From: Hyphomicrobiaceae bacterium
Lineage (GTDB): Bacteria > Pseudomonadota > Alphaproteobacteria > Rhizobiales > Hyphomicrobiaceae
DNA length: 64,000 nucleotides
Assembly (NCBI GenBank): GCA_020638055.1
Contig: JACKJH010000005.1
Location: 124,001-188,000, forward strand
Direction of reading: 5' to 3'
Part shown: piece by piece, positions 53,969 to 63,273 of the stretch
Numbering within the stretch: the first letter of the stretch is position 1
How the letters are laid out: each line of letters opens with the position of its first letter
Program-made: the position numbers and the translations under genes
Notes under the pieces: generated by a model
The model's input: the letters and a program-made list of their open reading frames with translations, nothing else
What the model was told of the DNA's origin: nothing
The model's database searches: none

Positions 53969-54634
53969 ATGACTGTGATTTGCGTTGTGTTTCGCACCGT
54001 GGGAGTTGCCGTGAGCATGACTGGGTGTTCAGGTTCGACGAGATTTTACACGTCCTCGCCTTCGGGCATGCAGCCGTTCGCTCCCTCGGGCGCGCAGCCG
54101 GTTGGGGCTAATTTCAGCCCGACAGCTTCCCCCTTGCAAGAAGCCACGGCGTCACGGGAGCAGGTGCGGGCTCCATCTTGCCCCGCCTACACGCCTCATT
54201 TCACTGGTAGCGATGGCACGGTAGCACCGTTTCAACCAACCTCCGGCCTGGCCGAATTGCTGGACGGCATCCCGCCTGCGGTCAGAAGCGAATTTACCTA
54301 TAACCATCTTGCAGCTTTGGAAGTGGCACTGGTCAAGTCGCGTCCGGTGCCAAGGAAACACAAGCTTGATTTCCGGGTCAGCCTGCCATTTTTTGGAAAG
54401 CGGTATTATTTCGTGCTTCTGGGCGGTGCGGAACGGCGCAGCATTCTTCGTATTGAGCGTGATGGACAGAACGCGCCGTGGCGTCTGACGGCTGCGTACT
54501 TTGTCATTGTGACCCTGCTGGCGTCGGTGGGGCTTACGGCGTTGATCCTGGGTCTTTATGCGCTCAAGTCATTGATGGGCATTGATATGTTCGAAGGCAG
54601 CTCGTTCATGCACGGCATCGTTTTTACTCAGTAA
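53969..54634 (+). CDS. Membrane protein, possibly lipoprotein, of unknown function
   Basis: A 221-residue protein. Residues 5-20 form a hydrophobic stretch ending SMTGC, which could be a lipobox, followed by a Ser/Pro-rich linker. The central part has KLDFRVSLPFFGKRYYFVLL and GGAERRSILRIERDGQNAPW, and a C-terminal membrane helix is TAAYFVIVTLLASVGLTALILG. I recall similar unannotated proteins in Hyphomicrobiales, without function. The start codon has no strong Shine-Dalgarno sequence. Confidence 0.65.
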   Translation: MTVICVVFRTVGVAVSMTGCSGSTRFYTSSPSGMQPFAPSGAQPVGANFSPTASPLQEATASREQVRAPSCPAYTPHFTGSDGTVAPFQPTSGLAELLDGIPPAVRSEFTYNHLAALEVALVKSRPVPRKHKLDFRVSLPFFGKRYYFVLLGGAERRSILRIERDGQNAPWRLTAAYFVIVTLLASVGLTALILGLYALKSLMGIDMFEGSSFMHGIVFTQ

Positions 54635-54674
54635 CGGTGTAGACGTTACGGCAGGCCACACCAATGCATATAAC

Positions 54675-54707
54675 GATGTTCGGCCCCGCAATGCGAGGCC
54701 GAAACAT
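54675..54707. terminator. Hairpin between convergent genes
   Basis: GTTCGGCC and GGCCGAAAC pair around CCGCAATGCGA between the membrane-protein gene and the cytochrome gene. It lacks a long T run. Confidence 0.5.
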
Positions 54708-54782
54708 TGTGATCCATGGTGTTCAATACGCGCCCATTCTTATGTGACGGCGCTATCGGTTGAACGAAGGTGTTGGACGCCA

Positions 54783-55232
54783 TTACTTATCGTCTTTGCG
54801 ATACTTTTTATGGCATGCGCCACAGTTGCCGACGACCTTTGGGAACTCGTCCATAAACGTGAACTCGTCGGTGATTGACGCTTCAGCGGCTTTCGCGTCG
54901 GCGGCTAGCTTCTCGAACCGCTTCGTCACATCATCCTTGTTTTCCCATAGCGCCGGCAGGGCCTCGGTTTCGCCGCCAGTCTTGGAGTCGTCTGGAAACA
55001 GCTTGGCAATCTTGGGAGCGTTCTCCTGATATTTCGCCAAAGCAGCCTTCACGGCCGCCAAGTCAAAAGGCGTGGCCCCCTTCAGCATGTCGCCAGGCGC
55101 CTTTGTGGCTTTGCCCATCTCCTTCAATAGGCTCTTGCGTTCCTTGATGACTTCAAGATTCTGCGCGCTCGCAACGGGGGCAAGCGCGAGGATGCTGGCG
55201 GCAAAAAGGGCGGCAACTGTAAATGTTCGCAT
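54783..55232 (-). CDS. Cytochrome c' (class II c-type cytochrome)
   Basis: A 149-residue periplasmic cytochrome. The signal peptide ends VASAQ (about residue 24). The four-helix domain ends in the heme motif CGACHKKYR near the C-terminus, which is diagnostic of the class. The axial Met/His on helix 1 is probably the Met in LLKEMGKATK. AAGGAG precedes the ATG. These proteins are involved in NO binding or electron transfer. Confidence 0.92.
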   Translation of the reverse strand: MRTFTVAALFAASILALAPVASAQNLEVIKERKSLLKEMGKATKAPGDMLKGATPFDLAAVKAALAKYQENAPKIAKLFPDDSKTGGETEALPALWENKDDVTKRFEKLAADAKAAEASITDEFTFMDEFPKVVGNCGACHKKYRKDDK

Positions 55233-55385
55233 TTAAGGCTCCTTGATGGGGCTAATACCGTGGTGGTGCATGATGGTGGGAGCAGACTCACCGGCTCCCC
55301 TCAACAAGATGGGGACCATTAACGCCAGTACAACCGATATCGGAAATTGGCAGAAAGCCGATCCCGTTGCTGATGCCTGTTCCTG

Positions 55386-55485
55386 GAGCATTTTCCGACG
55401 AAGTGGACACCAGTTCGTCGAAGAAAATGCGACCAAACAAGAAGTTAGAGCGCCGATCCGATTCCATCGGATCGGAATGCGCTCC
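55386..55485 (+). repeat. Palindromic element, family A (copy A14)
   Basis: Full A element from GAGCATTTTCCGACGAAGTG to ATCGGAATGCGCTCC, joined head-to-tail to A15. Confidence 0.9.
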
Positions 55486-55556
55486 AGAGCATTTTCCGAC
55501 GAAGTGGATACCGGTTCGTCGACGAAAATGCGACCAAACCCAAAAGTTGGAGCGCC
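55486..55556 (+). repeat. Palindromic element, family A, truncated (copy A15)
   Basis: AGAGCATTTTCCGACGAAGT and CGACGAAAATGCGACCAAAC are complete, but hairpin 2 stops after GGAGCGCC. It follows A14 with no spacer. Confidence 0.88.
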
Positions 55557-55870
55557 AAGCGACGATCGATTGCTTTTGTCTTGCGGCACCGATCAAGTCG
55601 AGCTTGCAGGCGCGGCGAAAACAAGGCAACGGCGTTGCGACCAATGGCAAATAAACACTGGAAAAGATGGAAGATTACCCATTCAAAGGAAAGGTTGGCA
55701 AGGCAACGTCATTCAACGCACTGCCAGCAACACATTCCCGATAGCCAAACACTATGGCCAGATTTGATGGTGATTCATAGAGCGCTCATGAACCCGGCTT
55801 ACGGAAGCTGACGGGTTGAACGGTATCAATCCATTCAACCTGAAAGAGCCATTGTCTGGAAGCAATCAAA
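55557..55870. other. Intergenic region, nothing recognised
   Basis: No gene, repeat or RNA could be supported in this spacer behind the tandem A elements. Confidence 0.4.
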
Positions 55871-56122
55871 TCAGGCAGTCGCGCGTTTCGTCCAAACACT
55901 GCTGACCATTGATTTCAACCACGAATCCGTCAATTCCGACGAGCGTGGCGGCGGCAATGCGAGGGTATGGGCGCGTGGGCCAAAGGCATGATGTCCAACC
56001 TCTGACGACGCAAAAGCCGAACTCTGCATACCATCTTGCGCGTGGAATTGTTCTTCGGATGGTGCCATGACAAATCCCGCTGCATGGGCTGCCGACAGCA
56101 AAGATTTCATCTTCATCATCAA
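55871..56122 (-). CDS. Possible short secreted protein, perhaps frameshifted
   Basis: An 83-codon frame starts MMMKMKSLLSAAHAAGFVMA, which resembles a signal peptide, and has AAAGG upstream. The remainder looks random in this frame, while the overlapping frame continues open to 55866 as IAAATLVGIDGFVVEINGQQ, which looks more like protein. A single-base frameshift in a small exported-protein gene is possible. No family is recognised. Confidence 0.3.
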   Translation of the reverse strand: MMMKMKSLLSAAHAAGFVMAPSEEQFHAQDGMQSSAFASSEVGHHAFGPRAHTLALPPPRSSELTDSWLKSMVSSVWTKRATA

Positions 56123-56922
56123 CGCCTTTCGATACGGGGCAAAGCACCCTCTCTACAATTCGTCCAAGCCCGTAAAACGCTAGCTTGGAAAGGTGTCCAT
56201 GTTGGGACCTGACCCAAAAGGAACGCCTTGTTTATGATGATGCAAGCATGTCGCAGGTCAAGTTATTTTTTTATTGCTTTTGCGCCAGAATTGTCATTTT
56301 CGCGTCGCAAAAGAAGAATGGAAACAACCTTTTGCAGCGCACAACATTTTTTGGGCGGTGCGCAATTTTCTGGTTGCACTCACGCGGGCACACGCAGAGC
56401 TCCGGTTTTTCGGCGCCGCGGAAGTATTGCAACCGGGCATAATGCAGACGCGCGCACGCCAAACCGTGTGCCTATTCATCTCGCAGTGGATCATCCCGTG
56501 CTTGGCTTGCAGGCGGAAACCTGAGGGCTGCGCCGATGCCGTGGGTGGAGTTTTGCCCGTTCCCCATTCCAACAAGGTGCTGACAAGATGCCGGCCAACA
56601 AGATGCTGGGCCGCTGATTGGATACCGCAATCGTAAACCCCTTGCCTCTTCACGATGTCGGCGCGAACATGGCCCGCCATGCGTTTTCCCGCATGGTGAC
56701 AAGTGGTTTTGCCGTGTGACTAGATTTCAGGGACGATGCCGGATCCATTTGTGTCCGGCAAACGGCGCTGCATAAGGTGCCAGGCCAGCGACAAGACCGC
56801 GATATTGGATGGCTGCATGTGGATGCCAGCCGCTGCGGCTTGCTCGGCGTAACCGGCGCCTGCCCGTCCGGATGCCAGCGAAATAAAACAAAAACGCAGG
56901 CAGGAACGAAGGGAGCCAGACA
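56123..56922. other. 800-base region without supportable gene
   Basis: The left part is A+T-richer than its surroundings (T run near 56268). Several open frames exist on both strands, none with convincing codon use, start site or family. The end includes the promoter and GAAGGGAG ribosome-binding site of the EF-G-like gene. It may be decayed sequence. Confidence 0.5.
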
Positions 56923-59004
56923 ATGTCCAAGAACGGTGGGACCACCAAGGGTGGCCAAAGCACCCCACAAGGCGCGGGTCGCCCGGCCCGCGCCATCGCT
57001 ATCATCGGCCCCTACCTTTCGGGAAAAACTACACTGCTCGAAGCGATACTTGAACGATGCGGTGCTGTCTCACGTGCTGGCGCTGTCACCGACGGCAATA
57101 CCGTGGGAGACGCGAGCCCTGAAGCACGCGCTCACGGAATGAGCGTTTCTCCAAATATCGCCGATGTGGAATTCCTGGGTGACAATTTCACATTCATTGA
57201 TTGTCCCGGCTCGATTGAGTTCCAGCATGAAAGCGCACTAGCGCTCACAGCATGTGACGCTGCCGTTGTCGTTTGCGAACCTGACCCAAAGCGCGTGCCG
57301 TCCTTGCAGTTGATTCTGAAGCAACTCGAGGACCGCGACATTCCCCACTTCCTGTTTCTCAACAAAATCGATTCCTTCAACACACCGGTTCGCGACATCA
57401 TCCCGATGCTACAGCCCGCCAGTGCCAAGCCGCTCGTTTTGCGCCAAATCCCGATTTGGGAAAATGGGGTCGCAACGGGTTTCATCGACCTGGCATCTGA
57501 ACGGGCCTACGTCTACCGCGAGCATACGATGTCTGAGGTCGCCAAAATTCCAGATAAGGATGGTGATCGGGAGCAGGAAGCACGCTTCCATATGCTGGAG
57601 CAGCTTGCCGACTATGATGATGAATTGATGGAACAGTTGTTGTCGGATATCGAACCGCCGCGCGACAACGTGTTCGACGATCTGGCGCGTGAACTTTCAG
57701 AAGGCCTTATCTGCCCCGTGCTGCTGGGTTCAGCATCACATGGCCACGGCATATCGCGCTTGATGAAGGCATTACGCCATGAAGCACCGTTCGTGGAAAC
57801 GACAGCACAGCGGTTGAAGCTCGACAACGCTGCACAATCAGCGTTCATCTTCAAAACGCTGCACACCACGCACGGCGGCAAACTATCGCTTGCCAGGGTG
57901 CTAACCGGCCAGATCCCTGATGGCGCCACCATTGTCGGTGCTGAGGGCCGCGAGGAACGCGCGTCAGGCATATTTTCGATGATGGGTGAGGAACCAAAGA
58001 AGCGAGGCGCTGCCAACGCCGGTGATACCGTCGCACTGGGGCGGCTCGATCAAATACAGTCTGGCGAAACCATCACGACAGACAAGAACGCAATTGCGCA
58101 AATTCCGGTGCCAGAGGCACCCTATCCGGTGTTTGGTGTTGGGCTGGGCCTGAAGGACCGCAAGGACGAAGTCAAGCTCACGGCGGCTGTTGCCAAGCTG
58201 GTGGAGGAAGACCCTTCACTGCGTGTGGAGCAGTCTGAGGATACCCATCAATTGCTGTTGCTGGGTCAGGGAGAAATGCACATGCGTGTCGCCCTGGAAC
58301 GGCTTGAACGGAAGTTTGCTGTTGCGGTCATGCGCGAGCGCAGGCAGGTGCCCTACAAGGAGACAATCCGCAAGAGCACCGAAATCAGGGGGCGGCACAA
58401 AAAGCAATCGGGCGGGCATGGCCAGTTCGGTGATGTGCTTATCGATATTGCGCCTCTGCCGCGAGGATCTGGCTTTGCGTTTTCTGAAACGATCACCGGC
58501 GGCGCCATTCCCAAACAGTTCATTCCATCCGTCGAGATCGGCGTGAAAGACTTCATGAGGCAAGGCCCGTTGGGATTTCCTGTCGTAGACGTTGCAGTGA
58601 CGCTCAAAGACGGTTCGTTTCACTCTGTCGATTCATCCGACATGGCGTTCCGCCAGGCTGGCCGTCTGGCGATGAGCGAGGGTCTGCAAAAATGCCAGCC
58701 AGTATTGCTTGAGCCGATCATGGCCGTGGAGATTAACGTGCCGTCAGAGGCCACCGCGCGTATCAACGGCCTCATTCCGCAGCGACGTGGGCAGATACTC
58801 GGATTTGATGCGCGCGAAGGCTGGCCGGGCTGGGACAGCGTTCAGGCCTATATCCCGCAGGCTGAGATGGAGGACTTGATTGTTGAATTGCGATCGGCAA
58901 CGGCTGGCGTTGGCACCTTCAGGGCCCAGTTCGATCACTTGGCCGAACTAACGGGCAAATTAGCCGACCAAGTTCTGGCCGAACACAAATCCAAGGCCGC
59001 ATGA
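56923..59004 (+). CDS. Elongation factor G-like translational GTPase (EF-G paralogue)
   Basis: A 693-residue EF-G-like protein. G1 is GPYLSGKTTL (canonical EF-G has GHIDAGKTT), G3 is DCPGS rather than DTPGH, and G4 is NKID. Domain II, domain III, domain IV (GRHKKQSGGHGQFGDV) and the EF-G C-terminus are present. The missing His of DTPGH, which helps GTP hydrolysis, suggests altered activity. These alphaproteobacterial paralogues have no confirmed role in translocation. GGGAG precedes the ATG. Confidence 0.9.
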   Translation: MSKNGGTTKGGQSTPQGAGRPARAIAIIGPYLSGKTTLLEAILERCGAVSRAGAVTDGNTVGDASPEARAHGMSVSPNIADVEFLGDNFTFIDCPGSIEFQHESALALTACDAAVVVCEPDPKRVPSLQLILKQLEDRDIPHFLFLNKIDSFNTPVRDIIPMLQPASAKPLVLRQIPIWENGVATGFIDLASERAYVYREHTMSEVAKIPDKDGDREQEARFHMLEQLADYDDELMEQLLSDIEPPRDNVFDDLARELSEGLICPVLLGSASHGHGISRLMKALRHEAPFVETTAQRLKLDNAAQSAFIFKTLHTTHGGKLSLARVLTGQIPDGATIVGAEGREERASGIFSMMGEEPKKRGAANAGDTVALGRLDQIQSGETITTDKNAIAQIPVPEAPYPVFGVGLGLKDRKDEVKLTAAVAKLVEEDPSLRVEQSEDTHQLLLLGQGEMHMRVALERLERKFAVAVMRERRQVPYKETIRKSTEIRGRHKKQSGGHGQFGDVLIDIAPLPRGSGFAFSETITGGAIPKQFIPSVEIGVKDFMRQGPLGFPVVDVAVTLKDGSFHSVDSSDMAFRQAGRLAMSEGLQKCQPVLLEPIMAVEINVPSEATARINGLIPQRRGQILGFDAREGWPGWDSVQAYIPQAEMEDLIVELRSATAGVGTFRAQFDHLAELTGKLADQVLAEHKSKAA

Positions 59005-59155
59005 CTGCTGTGAACGCCACGTCGGCGAGCAACGAATTTTCCAAACGATACGCAAGGCGCTGCATCGAAGGCGCCTTGCCAACTTTATCCGTTCGACTTC
59101 TGCATAGGGTTCGAGGCCGTTGCCAACGCGCTTCACGCTTCTACCAGTCACGCCT

Positions 59156-59851
59156 CTACCAGCCGGCGTGACTCCAAATCTGACTGAGGCGTGCATCGCG
59201 TCCGCATCCATGCCGGTAGAACATGTACCGCCACGGATGCTTCAGGTAATAATCGTGGTGCTCAGTTTCAGCGACATTAAAGGTCGTTGCGTCCACGATC
59301 TTGACGACGATCGGGCTTTTGAAAATACCGCTTTTCTCCAGCGCTTCCTTGCTCGCTTCAGCCAGTTTGCGCTGCTCTTGCGAGTGAACGAAAATCGCTG
59401 GCCGGTATTCATTGCCACGATCGCAGAACTGGCCGCGTGCATCGGTTGGATCGACATTGCGCCAATAGCGCGTCAAAAGCTGCTCATAGCTGACCTTTTT
59501 GGGATCATAGATAACTTGGAGAGCCTCGGTGTGTCCGGTGAGGCCGGTGGCCACCAGTTCATAGGTCGGGTTCTTGAAAAAACCGCCGGTATAACCCGGC
59601 GTTGTTTTGAGAACTCCAGGCTCCTTGTCGAAATCCTGCTCCACGCACCAGAAACAACCTGCCGCGAACGTTGCCACCTCGGTCTTCACGCCGGCAGGAA
59701 TGGGTGCAGACTTCTTTTCCAATTCGGCAAGCTGCAACTTCGGTCGTTCACCGATGAGCGGCGTATTGCTTGAAAACGCATATGCAAGCCCGGCAGCCGC
59801 AGTCAGGCCGATGGCGGCAATCACAAACCGAAGCCGGTGGCTCTTGCGCAT
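59156..59851 (-). CDS. msrA: Peptide-methionine (S)-S-oxide reductase MsrA, exported
   Basis: A 231-residue MsrA with an N-terminal signal or anchor (residues 8-26) that cytoplasmic MsrA lacks. The catalytic motif GCFWCVEQDFDKEPGV contains the active Cys; TPGYTGGFF and GHTEALQVIYDP follow. The C-terminus has HHDYYLKHPWRYMFYRHGC with another Cys that could resolve the disulfide. It precedes msrB's 3' end by 76 bases on the same strand, so they form a pair. Confidence 0.93.
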   Translation of the reverse strand: MRKSHRLRFVIAAIGLTAAAGLAYAFSSNTPLIGERPKLQLAELEKKSAPIPAGVKTEVATFAAGCFWCVEQDFDKEPGVLKTTPGYTGGFFKNPTYELVATGLTGHTEALQVIYDPKKVSYEQLLTRYWRNVDPTDARGQFCDRGNEYRPAIFVHSQEQRKLAEASKEALEKSGIFKSPIVVKIVDATTFNVAETEHHDYYLKHPWRYMFYRHGCGRDARLSQIWSHAGW

Positions 59852-59927
59852 GGTGGAGAAATTCCCGTTAACGTCAGTGCCGATTCAAATCCTAAGCGCT
59901 GCAAAAGGGCCGATACCCCTTCGCGCA

Positions 59928-60449
59928 TCACGCTCCCGTCTTTGGATCGAACTTGAGTGCCACACCGTTTATGCAATGCCTCAGCCCCGTCGGCTTGGGT
60001 CCATCATCAAAAATATGTCCCAGATGTCCGCCACAATTGGCGCAATGCACTTCGGTGCGCGTCATGAAGAAGCTTTTGTCAACCGACGTACCGACCGCAT
60101 CATCTTCGATGGGCTGGTAGAAACTTGGCCAGCCCGTACCGCTGTTGAATTTGTGCCGCGAGGAATAAAGCGGCTGACCGCAGCCAGCGCAGTTGTAGAC
60201 GCCTGGATCATACGTTTTGTCGAGCGGACTGGAGTGCGCGCGTTCGGTGCCATGTCCGCGCAGTACCCGATATTGCTCGGGCGTCAGGCTTTGCTTCCAC
60301 TCTTCGGGGGTCTTGGTCACAGGATAGGTCTCCTTGGAGGCTGGTTCGGCGGCCTGCCCAGGGCGATATAACGTCTGGCTGAGCAGCGCGCCGCCGGTGA
60401 GCGCGCTAAGAGCCGAGACTGTGAACGTGCGACGGGTGAACATTTTCAT
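59928..60449 (-). CDS. msrB: Peptide-methionine (R)-S-oxide reductase MsrB, Tat-exported
   Basis: A 173-residue MsrB. The N-terminus MKMFTRRTFTVSALSALTGG has the twin-Arg motif TRRTFT, so export through Tat is likely. The zinc-binding pairs CAGC and CANC and the catalytic RHCINGVALKF are intact; SGTGWPSFYQP is the substrate loop. AGGA stands before the chosen ATG; a second ATG two codons later is possible. With msrA it should repair oxidised methionines in the cell envelope. Confidence 0.93.
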   Translation of the reverse strand: MKMFTRRTFTVSALSALTGGALLSQTLYRPGQAAEPASKETYPVTKTPEEWKQSLTPEQYRVLRGHGTERAHSSPLDKTYDPGVYNCAGCGQPLYSSRHKFNSGTGWPSFYQPIEDDAVGTSVDKSFFMTRTEVHCANCGGHLGHIFDDGPKPTGLRHCINGVALKFDPKTGA

Positions 60450-60825
60450 TCCATCCTCATTGAACAATCTGATCGGCCATTCGCTTTTTTAATCTCTGAC
60501 ATTACATGAATTGGCTTCACGACTACGTGAATGGTGTCCACTATCGGTCGTCAGGATCGCGTCCCGTACGCAACGGATTGTCATGCAAGTCGCTTCAGCC
60601 CAGCATAAGCCAAAGCCGGCTATTTGGCACGACCGGGGGTTTTTTATAGCAATGGGTGCGGCCCCTAACCCATTCAAGGTTCGCCTCATCCCCATCTGAA
60701 AAGCTCGGGCATTGACCAGTCGACATGCTTTCACCAAGGTCTCGGTGCTTTCAGACAACTCGAATCAGCCAAAGTGGCTTTCGACATCGTCTTTTGGCGC
60801 AAGCATCATCAAGGAGACGCTGTAC
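60450..60825. other. Divergent intergenic region, msrB / small membrane protein
   Basis: No supportable gene. A GACCGGGGGTTTTTT stretch (about 60627-60643) looks like the end of a terminator or a T-tract, but no clear stem is visible. The region must carry promoters for both flanking genes. Confidence 0.4.
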
Positions 60826-61113
60826 ATGGCGCAGGACAATGGGCCGGCCGGCACTAACCAGCCTCGGAAACTATCAACCGTGTGCATGCTTGGATCGATA
60901 ACCGCGGCATTGGTCTGGACTATTATAACGGCCATTCACGGCTACACCACGTGGCCCCACATACCCATGGATATTTCAGCAAGCGACCCCGCGACGCAGG
61001 CAGCGTTCCAATCCGTCATAACGCGGCATGCAGTCGTTCACGCCATAATCGGGCTTGCGCCGCTAATCCTCGTGATGCTTTTTCGCTCCTACATTTGCCG
61101 GCGACGCGGTTGA
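60826..61113 (+). CDS. Small membrane protein of unknown function
   Basis: A 95-residue protein with two predicted membrane helices (about 22-40 and 71-86) and a loop with HIPMDISASDPATQAAF between. The start is MAQDNGPAG with AGGAG eight bases upstream. The C-terminus is basic (SYICRRRG). I recognise no family; monocistronic by position. Confidence 0.65.
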   Translation: MAQDNGPAGTNQPRKLSTVCMLGSITAALVWTIITAIHGYTTWPHIPMDISASDPATQAAFQSVITRHAVVHAIIGLAPLILVMLFRSYICRRRG

Positions 61114-61382
61114 CGCACGCTGCTCTCACTGCGGCCTACGAGGCGCGCAACCTCCGTCTTGTTGGGTTTAATCAAGTCAAAAACCTGCATCACATCGTCA
61201 CAAAACAAAATTCTGTAACATCTGGTAGAGAAGCATTTTTTCGAATTTGCCTCACTGGACCTGTGTCGTGTTCTGCGTTACGTCACACACAGTCTGTAGA
61301 CGAGCGACCAACGCCCGCGACAGAACAGGGCTAATGTGTAGACTACCCCGTATGACAACCATGATTCGCAGGAGAATGAGTT

Positions 61383-62480
61383 TTGCAGCGGCTTGAGATC
61401 GACATCGCGTACCTCTCGCGTGTTCTCGCCCGCCTACTCAGGACACCCAGCCCAACAGGCTTTACGGATGCCGTCGTTGCGCTTGTTTGCGAAGAACTGC
61501 GGGCCCTTGACCTGCCACTTGAATTGACGCGGCGCGGTGCCATCAGAGCCAATATCGCCGGGGTCCAGTCCAGTCCCGATCGTGCGATCGTTACCCACGT
61601 CGATACGCTCGGTGCCATGGTAAAAGGCCTGAAAGACAATGGCAGACTTGAAATAGTACCAATCGGCACGTGGTCATCGCGATTTGCCGAGGGTGCCAGA
61701 TGCGTCGTCTATTCGGCAAGCGGTGGACGCTATCGCGGCACGGTATTGCCACTTAAGGCCTCTGGCCATGTCTACAACGAGGGCGTTGATACGATGCCTG
61801 TCACCTGGGAGCATGTTGAAGTGCGCCTGGATGAACGGGTCGCAAACCGCCATGACCTGATGCGCCTGCCGATCTACGTCGGCGACATGATCGCCATCGA
61901 TACCGGGACGGAGTTCTCTGAGAACGGTTTCATCAATTCACGCCACCTCGACGATAAAGCTGGCGTTGCTTGCCTGCTGGCAGCAGCCAAGGCCGTGATG
62001 GAAACCGGTGCGCGTCTGCCCGTCGACTGCCACTTGCTTTTCACCATCTCCGAAGAAACCGGTACTGGTGCGAGCCACGTTCTGCATGGCGACGTTGCCG
62101 AAATGGTTTCAATCGACAACGGCACCCTTGCACCGGGACAGAACACATCCGAATACGGTGCGACAATTTGCATGAAGGACGAGTCCGGGCCGTTCGATTG
62201 GCACCTGTCCAATGGTCTTTGTGAGTTAGCGCGGGAATTTTCGATCCGGCATTCGCGTGATGTATTCAAATACTACCGCAGCGACAGTGCGTCAGCGCTG
62301 GAAGCGGGCAACGACATCCGTACAGCCTTGATCTGCTTTGGTCTGGATGCATCGCACGGATATGAGCGCGTTCATCTGGACAGTCTGGAAGCGGTTGCCA
62401 ATCTTATCGCTGTCTATATGCAAAGCCCACCGGTGATGGCCCGCCAGCAAGTGGGCAGCACGCCGCTTGCCGGCGAATAA
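61383..62480 (+). CDS. M42-family peptidase of the NAGGN osmoprotectant system
   Basis: A 365-residue aminopeptidase-like hydrolase of the M42 clan, like TIGR03106. It has the TPSPTGFTDAVVALV start, AIVTHVDTLGAMVKGL (metal His-x-Asp), NSRHLDDKAGVACLL (bridging Asp), and ISEETGTGAS (catalytic and metal Glu pair). In other bacteria this enzyme lies in the N-acetylglutaminylglutamine amide locus with asnO and ngg genes, which are absent here. The start is TTG with AGGAG nearby. Confidence 0.85.
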   Translation: MQRLEIDIAYLSRVLARLLRTPSPTGFTDAVVALVCEELRALDLPLELTRRGAIRANIAGVQSSPDRAIVTHVDTLGAMVKGLKDNGRLEIVPIGTWSSRFAEGARCVVYSASGGRYRGTVLPLKASGHVYNEGVDTMPVTWEHVEVRLDERVANRHDLMRLPIYVGDMIAIDTGTEFSENGFINSRHLDDKAGVACLLAAAKAVMETGARLPVDCHLLFTISEETGTGASHVLHGDVAEMVSIDNGTLAPGQNTSEYGATICMKDESGPFDWHLSNGLCELAREFSIRHSRDVFKYYRSDSASALEAGNDIRTALICFGLDASHGYERVHLDSLEAVANLIAVYMQSPPVMARQQVGSTPLAGE

Positions 62481-62778
62481 AACGCCGGCAAACAAAACGC
62501 CGCCCGTCTTTATCCTGAGTTGCCGTGCCAATACTTCGGCCTTCTCCAGGCATCCGCAAGTGCGGGGAGCCGGGATCAAACAGCGAACTCTGCTTATTGC
62601 GCACCGGTGGAACCAATTGGCAGGTTGTGCTTTTTTGCACCAGCATGTTCGACAGTTTGGCTGGGCGACTGTGCGCGCCTCGCTATTTGGGCTAAGTGAT
62701 TAAATAATGAATATCGACGGCAGGCATATCGCTCCGTTATCAGGTGCGATGAAAGGGGCCGACCTGACAGGAGGCGAA
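62481..62778. other. Intergenic region
   Basis: No gene or element is recognised. AACGCCGGCAAACAAAACGC behind the peptidase includes a short tandem AACGCC(G)GC AAACAAAACGCCG. Confidence 0.4.
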
Positions 62779-63273
62779 ATGAAGGTATCTTATGGCCGCA
62801 GCGGAGCGTTTGCGCTCATCGCGGCGATGTTTGCGGCAATTTTTTCCTCGCATAGCGCTAGAGCTGACAGTCCATTTTCCAATCTCGCTGGAACCTGGTC
62901 AGGCCAGGGAAAGGTGCGTCTGGAGGGCGGAAAATCGGAAACAATCAAGTGCCGCGCCTACTACACCTTGAAGTCCGGCGGGTCGGATTTGGGTATGGCA
63001 ATCAGGTGCGCTAGTCCGGCCAGCAAGATCGAAATGCGTGCAAGCCTTTCTTATTCAGGCGGCAACGTATCGGGCAACTGGGAAGAGCGGACCTATAACG
63101 CTGCGGGTGCCGTTTCCGGCAGCGCGTCATCCTCACGCATGTCACTTACGATCCAAGGTGGCGGGCTCAACGGCCGCATGTCTGTCAGGCTTGGCGATAG
63201 ATCCCAGTCGGTAACGATTTCGACAACGGGATCGACATTCCGTGGGTTGGATCTGTCGTTATCGCGAGGTTGA
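62779..63273 (+). CDS. Exported beta-rich protein of unknown function
   Basis: A 164-residue protein with a signal peptide (to about residue 31, ending SARAD). The mature part begins FSNLAGTWSGQGKVRL and continues with IKCRAYYTLKSGGSDLGMAI, GNVSGNWEERTYNAAG and the C-terminal FRGLDLSLSRG. The alternating Ser/Gly/Thr pattern suggests a small beta barrel or sandwich. GGAGG precedes the ATG. I have seen this kind of protein in Hyphomicrobiales without an assigned role. Confidence 0.7.
   Translation: MKVSYGRSGAFALIAAMFAAIFSSHSARADSPFSNLAGTWSGQGKVRLEGGKSETIKCRAYYTLKSGGSDLGMAIRCASPASKIEMRASLSYSGGNVSGNWEERTYNAAGAVSGSASSSRMSLTIQGGGLNGRMSVRLGDRSQSVTISTTGSTFRGLDLSLSRG

Noticed and set aside
4933..55556. 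Repeated elements as a CRISPR array
   Set aside because: The repeats are dispersed over 50 kb, palindromic throughout, in both orientations and without spacers of equal length or cas genes.
55243..55767. A 174-codon frame containing two RAFSDEVDT-type segments
   Set aside because: It is the translation of the tandem family A elements; nothing upstream or downstream resembles a gene.
56274..56636. A 120-codon plus-strand frame in the 800-base gap
   Set aside because: Composition is random, with many Arg, Cys and Trp codons and no start-site support.
56650..56970. Minus-strand frames overlapping the EF-G-like gene start
   Set aside because: They overlap the promoter and ribosome-binding site of a well-supported gene and match no family.
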